Assembly (NCBI GenBank): GCA_034112445.1
Contig: JAWUVI010000009.1
Location: 1-64,000, forward strand
DNA from: Pelagadaptatus sp034112445
Lineage (GTDB): Bacteria > Pseudomonadota > Gammaproteobacteria > Pseudomonadales > Cellvibrionaceae
Direction: 5' to 3'
Length of the DNA stretch: 64,000 nucleotides
Shown: positions 44,173 to 52,551 of the stretch, one piece after another
Numbering within the stretch: position 1 is the stretch's first letter
Layout: every line of letters starts with the position of its first letter
The notes under the pieces: model-generated
The model's input: the letters and a program-made list of their open reading frames with translations, nothing else
The model's database searches: none
What the model was told of the DNA's origin: nothing
Program-made: the position numbers and the translations under genes

Positions 44173-45033
44173 ATGAAAACACCAAAACAAATAATCCCCC
44201 TAGTTCAAGACGGTATCGTCGATGAAGTCATTAGCCGTTTGATGAGCGGAAAAGAGGCTGATGTCTACTTAGTCCGCTGTGGCTCAGAGATTCGTTGTGC
44301 CAAAGTGTACAAAGACGCCGTAAAACGCAGCTTTAAAAAAGCGGCTCAATATCAAGAGGGTCGTAAGGTTCGTAATAGCCGCCGTGCTCGAGCAATGGAA
44401 AAAGGCTCGAAGTTTGGTCGCAAGCAGCAAGAAGAAGTGTGGCAAAACGCTGAGGTTGATGCACTCTATCGACTTGCTTCTGCTGGCGTGCGTGTGCCCA
44501 AGCCTTATGGTTGCTTTGATGGCGTACTGCTCATGGAGTTGGTGACTGACGATGAAGGCGACGTTGCACCCCGCTTGAACGATGTGGCTATGTCGGCTGA
44601 GCAAGCGCTTGAAGATCATGCTGTCGTCATGCAATACGTCATGCGTATGCTGTGTGTGGGTATTATTCATGGCGACTTATCTGAGTTTAACGTACTTGTG
44701 GATGCTTATGGTCCAGTCATAATCGACTTGCCTCAAGCGGTTGATGCGGCCGCCAATAACAACGCAGAGAAAATGCTGACTCGTGATGTTATGAATATGA
44801 CTACCTACTACTCGCAGTTTGCTCCAGAGTTGATGCAAACGCGTTATGCCAAGGAAATTTGGGCTCTGTATGAAGAAGGCGAATTACACCCCGATCTTCA
44901 GTTAACCGGTGAATTTGAAGAAGATGAAGCTGAGGCTGATGTCGATACGGTTTTACAAGAGATCAAAGCGGCTTTTGAAGAAGAGCAAGAGCGTTTAGAG
45001 CGAATCAGAGCCGCAGACGAAGATGAGGATTAA
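44173..45033 (+). CDS. RIO1-type serine kinase
   Basis: Atypical protein kinase of the RIO family, 286 residues from the Met at 44173 (the open frame runs to 44134). The nucleotide loop region reads RLMSGKEADVYLVRCG with the Lys in CAKVYKD; the catalytic loop is HGDLSEFNVLV and the metal-binding Asp is in VIIDLPQAV. The C-terminal 50 residues are strongly acidic and probably coiled (QEIKAAFEEEQERLERIRAADEDED). Bacterial RIO kinases of this type are found in pseudomonads, with unknown clients. A 19-bp repeat tract follows its stop. Confidence 0.88.
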   Translation: MKTPKQIIPLVQDGIVDEVISRLMSGKEADVYLVRCGSEIRCAKVYKDAVKRSFKKAAQYQEGRKVRNSRRARAMEKGSKFGRKQQEEVWQNAEVDALYRLASAGVRVPKPYGCFDGVLLMELVTDDEGDVAPRLNDVAMSAEQALEDHAVVMQYVMRMLCVGIIHGDLSEFNVLVDAYGPVIIDLPQAVDAAANNNAEKMLTRDVMNMTTYYSQFAPELMQTRYAKEIWALYEEGELHPDLQLTGEFEEDEAEADVDTVLQEIKAAFEEEQERLERIRAADEDED

Positions 45034-45049
45034 CCTTTACGTGATGCGT

Positions 45050-45106
45050 AAGATGTACTTGATCGGTTAAGATGCACTTACTCGGTAAAGATGTACTTAC
45101 TCGGTA
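45050..45106 (+). repeat. 19-bp tandem repeat x3 between convergent genes
   Basis: Units at 45050-45068, 45069-45087 and 45088-45106 share AAGATG(T/C)ACTT(A/G)(C/A)TCGGT(A/T). The third unit contains the stop codon and last codons of the minus-strand gene 45097-45375, and the tract begins 16 bp after the RIO kinase stop. Confidence 0.85.
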
Positions 45107-45375
45107 AAGAAGGTGACGAAACGGCTAATCACCATTCGCACCTGCGCTAGCATAGCCGTTACAAAGCCAGCGCCGGCAATGCACAAACCCACCAACGTAA
45201 TGATTTCTTGAGCCAATGATGGCGCTACATTATTCGTGGCAATATAAATTAACACCAACCCGAAAAAAAACAACATCGCACCCAGCCGAAATTGCTTGAA
45301 GCTCATTTCCATCGGCGCGGTGTAATGTTGTTTTAATGCGGCACGCCAGAGTTTTATATCCAACTTGTTTACCAT
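45097..45375 (-). CDS. Small membrane protein, unknown
   Basis: No family recognised. The 92 residues have a basic, amphipathic N-terminus (about 1-28) and two predicted membrane helices (LGAMLFFFGLVLIYIAT and IITLVGLCIAGAGFVTAML). It lies 42 bp downstream of the ABC1-kinase gene on the same strand and might be co-transcribed with it. The coding sequence ends inside a 19-bp tandem repeat, so its last residues may be recent. Confidence 0.6.
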   Translation of the reverse strand: MVNKLDIKLWRAALKQHYTAPMEMSFKQFRLGAMLFFFGLVLIYIATNNVAPSLAQEIITLVGLCIAGAGFVTAMLAQVRMVISRFVTFFTE

Positions 45376-45417
45376 TCCTTTAAATAGGTTTAACTGTCTA
45401 AGGTCTGTTTGACCGTT

Positions 45418-46743
45418 TTAAAACATATTCGGGTTCATTTGGATTCTGTCATCGCTAAAGACGCTGGCATTAGGCTCTAACATTTGCATGTAGCGGTCAA
45501 AATACAAAAATTGTTTTAGAAGCATAGTAAACGCTCGGGGAAAGCGAATGCCGTAGTTCTTCCCAATCATTCCGAGCTTAATAACCATGTCATTAATGTC
45601 ATCGGTTTTATTTTGCGCGATATTGCTCAACAATGTCTCAGGATCAACATTGTCGAGAGATTTAAACAGAGCGGTAATATCTTGAGTGAGTTTATCAATA
45701 TCAACTTTGTCGCGAGTGATGCCAACGCTCAGCATAGACTCAGCAATTAACCGGTAATCATCCGAGCCAATGCCTCCAAATAGACTGAACATGGCTTCCC
45801 ATGCGTCTTTTTTAACTCGGCCGACCATGCCGAAATCAATAAAACCAACACGGCCATCGTCCAGCAATAACATGTTGCCGCTGTGTAAGTCGGCGTGGAA
45901 AAACTCACAATTGGTTAAGCTTGAAAACCAAGTGTTTAAAGCTAAAAACAGAGCTTTTGAGGTTGTGGCTTGATTGTCGCCAAGATTATTAGAGTCGGTT
46001 ATGGAACGGCCGTAGAATCGTTCCATGGTCAATACGCGGGTGCTGGATGCTTTGCGGTAAGGCTTGGGTGCGGACACATCACGATTGCCGGATTTAAATA
46101 AGAATTGACGGAAGTGGTCGAGATTGTCCGCTTCTTTTTTGAAATCGCACTCATCAATCATGGATTGATACATTTCTTCAATAATGCCAGCAATAGCGTC
46201 TCGATCTATAGTCGGCATCATCAATTCCATGATGCGAACCATTAAATATACGGTGTTCAAATCGACCATGATTTCGGTTTCTACACCGGGTTTTTGTACT
46301 TTAACGACGACGTCTTCACCGCTTAATAAAGTGGCGGCATGTACTTGGGCAATGGACGCTGACGCGAGCGGTTTTTCATCGATGCTGCGGAAAACGTTAG
46401 CCAGTGGTTGGTTTAAATCTTTTTCGATAATGCGTTTGATTTTTTCGAATTCAATTGGTGTTGTTTGATCGAGCAGCAATTGAAACTCTTCAACGTATTC
46501 AGCAGGAAATACAGACGGTGAGCTGGCAATAAACTGACCAAATTTAATGTACGTGGTACCAAGCGATTCAAACAATTCACGCAACTCATTGGCTGGTGGA
46601 CGTTGACGCTTGATCAGCCAACGCGCCGCACGTGGGTATAATTTTAAAACGGTACTGGACATTCTTAATGAACCCCGAATGCCGAGTTCAGCAAAGCTAG
46701 CCGGGTTGCTAATGAGTTTCTTAATGTTAGGCATAAGTGCCAT
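45418..46743 (-). CDS. ABC1/UbiB-family atypical kinase
   Basis: A 441-residue member of the ABC1/AarF/UbiB family. The family-specific KxGQ motif appears in TTYIKFGQFIASSPSVFP. The alanine-rich replacement of the P-loop is ASASIAQVHAA, the Lys is in VVVKVQKPG, and the catalytic loop is FFHADLHSGNMLLLDDGRVGFIDFG. UbiB supports ubiquinone biosynthesis. This copy is shorter than UbiB (about 546), lacks the C-terminal membrane helices and no ubi genes adjoin, so it is probably a paralogue of unknown role. A TCAA repeat lies 54 bp upstream of its start. Confidence 0.87.
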   Translation of the reverse strand: MALMPNIKKLISNPASFAELGIRGSLRMSSTVLKLYPRAARWLIKRQRPPANELRELFESLGTTYIKFGQFIASSPSVFPAEYVEEFQLLLDQTTPIEFEKIKRIIEKDLNQPLANVFRSIDEKPLASASIAQVHAATLLSGEDVVVKVQKPGVETEIMVDLNTVYLMVRIMELMMPTIDRDAIAGIIEEMYQSMIDECDFKKEADNLDHFRQFLFKSGNRDVSAPKPYRKASSTRVLTMERFYGRSITDSNNLGDNQATTSKALFLALNTWFSSLTNCEFFHADLHSGNMLLLDDGRVGFIDFGMVGRVKKDAWEAMFSLFGGIGSDDYRLIAESMLSVGITRDKVDIDKLTQDITALFKSLDNVDPETLLSNIAQNKTDDINDMVIKLGMIGKNYGIRFPRAFTMLLKQFLYFDRYMQMLEPNASVFSDDRIQMNPNMF

Positions 46744-46797
46744 AGGTAAATCCTTGAGCTTTAAATAGAAATAAAGGGTTTCGCGATTAAAATTTGG

Positions 46798-46828
<31 letters not shown>

Positions 46829-46829
46829 G

Positions 46830-48029
46830 TTAATCAGTCAGTAGGTTGATCAAAATTTGCTGATAAATATCAGAGAGCTGATCTAATTCGGCCGCATTAA
46901 CGCATTCATCGACTTTATGAATGGTGGCGTTTACGGGGCCAAGCTCAACAACTTGAGCCCCAGTCGGTGCAATAAAACGTCCGTCTGAAGTACCGCCAGC
47001 GGTGGATAATTCTGTATCAATACCGGTAACGGTTTTAATTGCAGAAACACTGGCTTCAACCAGAGGGCCTTCGGCTGTTAAAAAAGGCTGGCCGCTAAGT
47101 TTCCAATTAATGTCGTAATCTAATTGATGTTTATTGAGGATTGCCTCAGTTCTTTGACGTAATATCTGCTCAGTAAGTTCGGTGGAAAAACGAAAGTTGA
47201 AAACAACCTCAATTGCTCCCGGAATGACATTAGTGGCTCCAGTACCAGAATTGATGTTTGAAACTTGGAAGCTGGTCGCGGGGAAAAAGTCGTTACCATT
47301 ATCCCAGTGTTCTGCGGCCAGTTCAGTTAATGCTGGGGCGAAGCTGTGAATAGGATTGCTGGCCAATTGTGGATAGGCCACATGGCCTTGAATACCGTTT
47401 ACGGTCAATTCACAACCCAGTGAGCCGCGGCGACCATTCTTGATGGTGTCACCCGTGTAATTGGAGCTAGAAGGCTCACCGACCAAACACCAGGTTATCT
47501 TTTCATTGCGCTCTTCTAGCCATTCAATCACTTTGACTGTGCCGTTGGTTGCTGGCCCTTCCTCGTCGCTAGTGATTAAAAAAGCAATGCGGCCAGTATG
47601 ATCTGGGTGCTTGGCAATAAAGCCCTCACAGGCGGTAATCATGGCCGCTAGGCTGCCTTTCATGTCAGCTGTTCCGCGGCCATACAGCATGCCATCCACA
47701 AGCGTTGGTTCAAACGGAGGTGTTTGCCAGTTGGCCGCAGGTCCGGTTGGTACCACATCGGTATGGCCGGCAAAAACAAACAAGGGGCCTGAGCTACCGT
47801 GTACGGCCCATAAATTATCAGTGTCGCCAAAACGCAAGTTCTCAATTTGAAAACCTATAGCGGCAAGACGATTCCCCATTAATTCTTGGCAACCACAGTC
47901 TTCAGGTGTGATGGATTGGCGTCGGATAAGATCGCACGTTAACTCATAGGTTGAGCTTGAGTTATTGTGAGTGGTACTGGTTTCAGTGGTACTGGTTTGA
48001 ACGGTGCTAGTTTCAGTTATGTTGCCCAT
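46830..48029 (-). CDS. dapE: Succinyl-diaminopimelate desuccinylase
   Basis: Dinuclear zinc hydrolase of the lysine pathway that removes succinate from N-succinyl-LL-DAP. Metal-site motifs are FAGHTDVVPTGP, GRGTADMKGSLAAM, SDEEGPATNGT (catalytic Glu pair) and LVGEPSSS; the lid/dimer segment and the C-terminal ATIHKVDECV are also present. The 399 residues exceed the usual 375-380 because of a Ser/Thr-rich N-terminal extension. That extension is built from a 15-bp tandem repeat, and no start codon lies between it and the conserved YELTCDLIRRQSITP block. Confidence 0.95.
   Translation of the reverse strand: MGNITETSTVQTSTTETSTTHNNSSSTYELTCDLIRRQSITPEDCGCQELMGNRLAAIGFQIENLRFGDTDNLWAVHGSSGPLFVFAGHTDVVPTGPAANWQTPPFEPTLVDGMLYGRGTADMKGSLAAMITACEGFIAKHPDHTGRIAFLITSDEEGPATNGTVKVIEWLEERNEKITWCLVGEPSSSNYTGDTIKNGRRGSLGCELTVNGIQGHVAYPQLASNPIHSFAPALTELAAEHWDNGNDFFPATSFQVSNINSGTGATNVIPGAIEVVFNFRFSTELTEQILRQRTEAILNKHQLDYDINWKLSGQPFLTAEGPLVEASVSAIKTVTGIDTELSTAGGTSDGRFIAPTGAQVVELGPVNATIHKVDECVNAAELDQLSDIYQQILINLLTD
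47971..48015 (-). repeat. In-frame 15-bp tandem repeat x3 in dapE
   Basis: Three 15-bp units (47971-47985, 47986-48000, 48001-48015) encode ETSTV, QTSTT and ETSTT in the DapE N-terminal extension. Two units differ at a single base. Confidence 0.85.
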
Positions 48030-48074
48030 AGCGTTCTCGTAAGTCTCTCGTATTTCAATGTGGGTGCTTTAATT

Positions 48075-49004
48075 TTAAGGTTTTAGTGCAGCGAGAATTA
48101 ACACATTAACTTCGTCAGCACGGGCATAGGTTAAATCGTGTTCGGCATTGGCTAACGAATGAAGCTGTAGCTGCGGTACCGCTTGCTGCATAATTTTGGC
48201 GCTGCTAATGGGTACTACACTATCGTTATCGCCCCAAATAACAGTGGTTTTGATTTGGCTTTCCCCTAAAGTTTTATAATCATCGCTAAGATCGTACATA
48301 GGGTAGTGTTGCAAAGTAGATGACAGGGCGTGGGGAGTGCCTTTAATGTAAAATTGCTGTTTAAATTTCGCGACCGCATCGGCATTGAGATGGCCATTGT
48401 CAACGGCACTAGCAAGATCACCCATAAGATTATCGGCACCCGCAATGCTCAATAATATTTCACCAATTATGGGGGTGGCCACTACTTTCTGCAGTCCCGA
48501 GTAAGCCGGAACAAAGCCCGCAGGAGCAAGTAATACCACTTGTTTTACTCGCTCGGGATATTGCGCCGCAAAGCTGGTGACATTGCCTCCACCCATGGAA
48601 TATCCAATGAAGGTGGCCGGTGACTCAATCGCCAGAGTGTCCAGTAAATCATTGAGTTCTCTTATGTAAAAATTGCGAGTGTAATCCTCAGTTGGACGAT
48701 CCGAGTGGCCGCGTCCAAAATGATCGTAACTTAAGACGCGATACCCGGCTTTCACCAGCTCTGGAATGGTGCGCTGCCACACAAATTTAGGTGTGGAAAA
48801 ACCATGCACTAGAACGATTAGCTCTCCATTTTCAGGGCCATGCCATTGGTAGCTGACTCGACCGGATGTAAGAGCAGCACTAAGCCCGCCTGCCAAATGA
48901 TATTGGTCATCAAGTGACTTGTAGCGGGTGTAAGATAGAGCGCTTGCAACCATAATGGCCAACACAAAAAATAAAGCGAAAATGATCAGTGTCTTTGAGT
49001 GCAT
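48075..49004 (-). CDS. Membrane-anchored alpha/beta hydrolase
   Basis: A 309-residue alpha/beta hydrolase with an N-terminal hydrophobic anchor or signal (about residues 5-24). The oxyanion region is VLVHGFSTPKFVW, the nucleophile elbow FIGYSMGGG (Ser), the acid WGDNDSVVP (Asp) and the base NAEHDLTYA (His). The triad is complete, so it is an active esterase, lipase or C-C hydrolase of unknown substrate. It sits between dapD and dapE, but nothing in the sequence ties it to lysine synthesis. Confidence 0.87.
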   Translation of the reverse strand: MHSKTLIIFALFFVLAIMVASALSYTRYKSLDDQYHLAGGLSAALTSGRVSYQWHGPENGELIVLVHGFSTPKFVWQRTIPELVKAGYRVLSYDHFGRGHSDRPTEDYTRNFYIRELNDLLDTLAIESPATFIGYSMGGGNVTSFAAQYPERVKQVVLLAPAGFVPAYSGLQKVVATPIIGEILLSIAGADNLMGDLASAVDNGHLNADAVAKFKQQFYIKGTPHALSSTLQHYPMYDLSDDYKTLGESQIKTTVIWGDNDSVVPISSAKIMQQAVPQLQLHSLANAEHDLTYARADEVNVLILAALKP

Positions 49005-49073
49005 GGTTGCTGTGCTCTGTTTTTGATTGGCGAGTTGCTGCTGGTCAGTGAATTACTAATAATACATGCGCCG

Positions 49074-50108
49074 TTAGTTATGAGCGTGGAGCTCTTCGTT
49101 TAGGGCAACAGCACTTTTGTTGGTTTTACATTCAACGGTTCCGGTAACTGAATTCCGGCGGAACAGTAAGTCAGATTTTCCGGCCAATTCGCGCGCTTTG
49201 ATACTCTCAACTTGCTTGCCGGTGTCGTCTAATACGGCAACCTTGGTGCCGGCGGTAATGTATAGGCCTGACTCGATAGTACAGCGATCTCCCAATGGGA
49301 TGCCGGTTCCTGCATTGGCTCCCAAAAGACACTCATCTCCAATCGAGATAACCATGTCGCCGCCGCCTGATAAGGTGCCCATTGTTGAGCAGCCGCCGCC
49401 TAAATCAGAACCCTTACCAACAAAAACACCTGCAGAGATACGGCCTTCTATCATGCCTGGGCCTTCTGTGCCTGCGTTAAAATTAACAAAACCTTCGTGC
49501 ATGATGGTGGTGCCTTCGCCTATATAGGCGCCCAATCTAACGCGTGCGGTGTGGGCAATACGAACCCCCGTAGGGACAACGTAATTGGTCATCTTAGGGA
49601 ATTTATCAATGCAATCTACGTCAAGTAATTTACCGTCCAAACGCGCTTGCAATTGGCGAGCGGGTAACTCTTGTAAATCAATCGCGCCCTCATTGGTCCA
49701 GGCCACATTAGGCAAGGCTCCAAATAAGCCGGTAAGGTTGGTTTGATGTGGTTTAACCAAGCGGTGGGACAATAATTGGAGCTTCAAATAACCTTCTGGT
49801 ACCGATGCAGGTGCAGTATCGGTAGCTAATATAGAGGCGACTAGTGGGCGTTTGCTGCCGGCTAGAGAACGCACCAAATCAGCTTGTTGATAATTATTGG
49901 CGGCTTCTAAAGCACTGGCCAGATCAGTTAGCTGGTCAGTGTTAATGTCGATAACCTGATTGCCTTCGGTGTAACCTAAAACTGTCGAAATAGCGGCTGT
50001 AATTTCAATGGAAGGATTAAGTAATGGTTGCGGATAAAATATTTCTAACCATTCGCCGTTATTGTTTTGGGTGCCGACACCAAGGCCGATAGCGTAGAGT
50101 TGAGTCAT
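49074..50108 (-). CDS. dapD: Tetrahydrodipicolinate N-succinyltransferase
   Basis: Uses succinyl-CoA to succinylate tetrahydrodipicolinate in the lysine pathway. The 344-residue length and the sequence VRIAHTARVRLGAYIGEGTTIMHEGFVNFNAG place it in the long DapD class found in pseudomonads and actinobacteria, not the 274-residue enterobacterial type. The left-handed beta-helix hexapeptide repeats run from about residue 180 to 270. GGCSTMGTLSGGG lies in the CoA-binding region. Confidence 0.95.
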   Translation of the reverse strand: MTQLYAIGLGVGTQNNNGEWLEIFYPQPLLNPSIEITAAISTVLGYTEGNQVIDINTDQLTDLASALEAANNYQQADLVRSLAGSKRPLVASILATDTAPASVPEGYLKLQLLSHRLVKPHQTNLTGLFGALPNVAWTNEGAIDLQELPARQLQARLDGKLLDVDCIDKFPKMTNYVVPTGVRIAHTARVRLGAYIGEGTTIMHEGFVNFNAGTEGPGMIEGRISAGVFVGKGSDLGGGCSTMGTLSGGGDMVISIGDECLLGANAGTGIPLGDRCTIESGLYITAGTKVAVLDDTGKQVESIKARELAGKSDLLFRRNSVTGTVECKTNKSAVALNEELHAHN

Positions 50109-50143
50109 AATGTGTCTTCCGAATAAAAGTGTTGTGAATAAAA

Positions 50144-50488
50144 TTAATTAAAAATCGAATCGTAAGCTGCAGGTTTAAAACCAACACTGAATACGCCGTT
50201 GTTATCGAGTAAAGGGCGTTTAACCAGAGTGGGTGACGCAAGTATTAGAGCCACCGCGCTTGAGTCATTAAGAGAGGCTTTAGTGTCATCGGTTAGCGCT
50301 TTCCAAGATGTGCTGCGTTTGTTAATAACGGTTTCGCAGCCTAGCGAAGCTAGCCATGACTCTACGTGTGAATGTTCCAGCCCGTCTTTACGGAAATCAT
50401 GAAACGTAAAATCTATCCCATTATCTGTTAGCCATGTGCGGGCTTTTTTAACGGTGTCGCAGTTTGGAATGCCGTAAAGTGTAATCAC
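50144..50488 (-). CDS. ArsC/Spx-family reductase (YffB-like)
   Basis: A 114-residue thioredoxin-fold protein of the ArsC/YffB group. It starts MITLYGIPNCDTVKKARTWL with a single N-terminal Cys followed by the conserved LVKRPLL strand (cis-Pro region) that marks YffB/Spx-like proteins. It probably uses glutathione or a mixed-disulfide mechanism; the substrate is unknown and arsenate resistance should not be assumed. The gene typically sits between dapD and dapC in pseudomonads, as here (35 bp upstream of dapD). Confidence 0.85.
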   Translation of the reverse strand: MITLYGIPNCDTVKKARTWLTDNGIDFTFHDFRKDGLEHSHVESWLASLGCETVINKRSTSWKALTDDTKASLNDSSAVALILASPTLVKRPLLDNNGVFSVGFKPAAYDSIFN

Positions 50489-50587
50489 GGGGTTAAAACC
50501 TTTTCTTGAAGGGGGATTAGGCGCGAGATTCTAACAAAAAATGGGATTTCTTTCACGAATAAGTTTAAAAACTGACCAATGTTTTTT

Positions 50588-50640
50588 GCAAATATTGAGG
50601 TGCTTTTGTAAATGTCGAGGTGCTTTTCGAAGATTGAAGA
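50588..50640 (+). repeat. 20-bp imperfect tandem repeat between nth and the arsC-like gene
   Basis: GCAAATATTGAGGTGCTTTT (50588-50607) and GTAAATGTCGAGGTGCTTTT (50608-50627) differ at three or so positions; a third, badly decayed unit (CGAAGATTGAAGA) follows. It lies about 40 bp downstream of the nth stop (minus strand). Confidence 0.75.
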
Positions 50641-50679
50641 GAGCTTGGTTAAGCGTTGATCGAGAGTGCCTAATTTGAG

Positions 50680-51342
50680 TTACGCCTTAAGTGTTTTTTT
50701 AGGGTGCTTGCGATTGGGGTAACACGTTGTACAAATTTCACATACGGTTCCATCGCAGCCACGTGCGCTGCAGTGCTCACGACCATAAAAAATGAATTGG
50801 AGGTGCAGGGCTATCCATGTGTCTTTGGGGAATAAGCGAGTTAAATCCTTTTCGGTCTGCGTGACATTTTTACCCGACGTTAAGCCCCAACGCTGAGCTA
50901 AACGGTGTATATGAGTGTCTACCGCAAAAGCGGGTACATTAAAGGCTTGGGCCATTACTACGCTGGCGGTTTTGTGGCCGACCCCAGGGAGCTCTTCAAG
51001 CTTAGCTATATCGGCAGGTACTTCGCCGTTGTACTTGGCCACCAAAATTTTAGACAGCTCCGAAATAGCGGCCGACTTGCGTGGTGATAATCCGCAGGGC
51101 CGAATAATGGCTTGGATGTCTTCGGTACGTTGCTTGGCCATATCAAAGGGGTTGTTTGCTAGCTGCCAAAGGGCGGGAGTGATTTGATTGACTCGCTCAT
51201 CGGTGCATTGGGCTGACAATAAAACGGCAACTAGCAGAGTGTAAGTGTCGGTGTGGTCCAACGGTGGTGGTGTTTCAGGGTAAAGTTCTTGCAGTCTGTG
51301 CAGAATGAATTTTACCCTGTCGGCTTTGGCCATATGGTTCAT
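50680..51342 (-). CDS. nth: Endonuclease III
   Basis: Base-excision-repair glycosylase/AP lyase for oxidised pyrimidines. The ATG at 51342 forms an ATGA overlap with the dapC stop and is preferred to the in-frame start at 51384; this gives 220 residues (E. coli 211). The helix-hairpin-helix LPGVGHKTASVV carries the catalytic Lys, the catalytic Asp is in AVDTHIHRLAQRWG, and the 4Fe-4S cluster Cys are in HCSARGCDGTVCEICTTC. The coupling to dapC means it is read with glnD and dapC. Confidence 0.95.
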   Translation of the reverse strand: MNHMAKADRVKFILHRLQELYPETPPPLDHTDTYTLLVAVLLSAQCTDERVNQITPALWQLANNPFDMAKQRTEDIQAIIRPCGLSPRKSAAISELSKILVAKYNGEVPADIAKLEELPGVGHKTASVVMAQAFNVPAFAVDTHIHRLAQRWGLTSGKNVTQTEKDLTRLFPKDTWIALHLQFIFYGREHCSARGCDGTVCEICTTCYPNRKHPKKTLKA

Positions 51343-52544
51343 TGGGTTAAAAATTTCTTGATGCGTTGTGCGGCATCTATACATTCTTCCAATGTCGCAA
51401 CCAGTGCCATACGAACGTGGTTTTCGCCGGGGTTAACACCTTCTGAGGTTCGTGCAATATAACGCCCTGGTAATACCGTTATGTTTTGCTGAGCAAATAA
51501 TTGCTGAGCGAAATCTACATCACTGATTTTGGTTTTCGCCCACAAATAAAAGCTCGCGTCGGGCTTGCTTACTTCTAAATGTCCTTCAAGAATAGCCAAT
51601 ACAGCATCGAACTTTTGTCGGTAGCTGTCTCTGTTTTGCAGCACATGGTCTTCATCATTCCATGCGGCAATAGAGGCTAACTGGGATGTGATGGGCATGG
51701 CACTGCCATGATAAGTCCTATACAACAGGAATTTTTTTAACACTTCTGCATCGCCTGCCACAAAGCCTGAGCGCAACCCAGGTAGGTTAGATCGTTTCGA
51801 GAGTGAGTGGAATACTACGCAGCGTTGATAATCGTTGCGGCCTATTTCTTCACAGGCTTGGAGCAGTCCAACAGGCGGTTTGGTTTCATCAAAATAAAGT
51901 TCGGAATAGCATTCATCACTGGCAATAATGAAATCATATTTATCGGCTAGTGCTATAAGTTTTTGCAGAGTTACCGTATCTATAACAGCCCCTGTTGGAT
52001 TGCCAGGTGAGCATAAAAATAACAGCTGGCAGCGCTGCCAAACGCTAGGGGCTATAGCGTCAAAATCAGGCAGGTAATTGTTATCTTTTAAGCAATTAAT
52101 AAAGAAAGGCTCGGCTCCAGCAAGAAATGCGGCACCTTCATAGATTTGATAAAAAGGGTTGGGAGTGACGATTAAAGGCGTTTCAGCTGGAGTTTTGTCG
52201 ATGACGGCCTGCGCAAAAGCAAAAAGAGCTTCGCGAGTTCCGTTTACCGGAAGTACGTTACTTTCTGGATCAATACTGCCTTTAGATAATTTAAAACGTT
52301 TCTCTAACCACGCGGCAATGGTTTGCCTTAATTCAGGTAAGCCTTTAGTGGTTGGATAATTAGCGATGCGGTCCAGGTTGTCCACCAGTGTGTTTAAAAC
52401 AAACTGCGGCGGTTCGTGTTTAGGCTCACCGATCGATAAAGCAATGTGGGTTAAGTTGGCGGGAGCTGTTACTTGAGCCTTAAGTGCATTGAGCTTTTCA
52501 AACGGGTAGGGATGTAAGAGCTCTAAATCTGGGTTCATAGTCAT
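51339..52544 (-). CDS. dapC: Succinyldiaminopimelate transaminase
   Basis: PLP-dependent aminotransferase that makes N-succinyl-LL-DAP. The Met at 52544 starts MTMNPDLELLHPYPFEKLNAL, the typical DapC N-terminus; the frame extends to 52625 but would overlap glnD by 74 bp. It has 401 residues. The PLP-Lys is in FHSLSKRSNLPGLRSG; CSPGNPTGAV and ASDECYSELYF are the cofactor-binding blocks. AGGA lies 11 nt before the start. It is 7 bp after glnD and overlaps nth by 4 bp. Confidence 0.93.
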   Translation of the reverse strand: MTMNPDLELLHPYPFEKLNALKAQVTAPANLTHIALSIGEPKHEPPQFVLNTLVDNLDRIANYPTTKGLPELRQTIAAWLEKRFKLSKGSIDPESNVLPVNGTREALFAFAQAVIDKTPAETPLIVTPNPFYQIYEGAAFLAGAEPFFINCLKDNNYLPDFDAIAPSVWQRCQLLFLCSPGNPTGAVIDTVTLQKLIALADKYDFIIASDECYSELYFDETKPPVGLLQACEEIGRNDYQRCVVFHSLSKRSNLPGLRSGFVAGDAEVLKKFLLYRTYHGSAMPITSQLASIAAWNDEDHVLQNRDSYRQKFDAVLAILEGHLEVSKPDASFYLWAKTKISDVDFAQQLFAQQNITVLPGRYIARTSEGVNPGENHVRMALVATLEECIDAAQRIKKFLTQ

Positions 52545-52551
52545 ATCTTGA

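Noticed and set aside
49117..49527. 136-codon open frame antisense to dapD
   Set aside because: It lies fully inside dapD, has low-complexity Ser/Pro composition and no ribosome-binding site; it mirrors codon bias of the real gene.
50144..50488. Arsenate reductase of an ars operon
   Set aside because: Sequence and place between dapD and dapC point to the YffB/Spx-like group; no arsB, arsR or acr3 gene is present.
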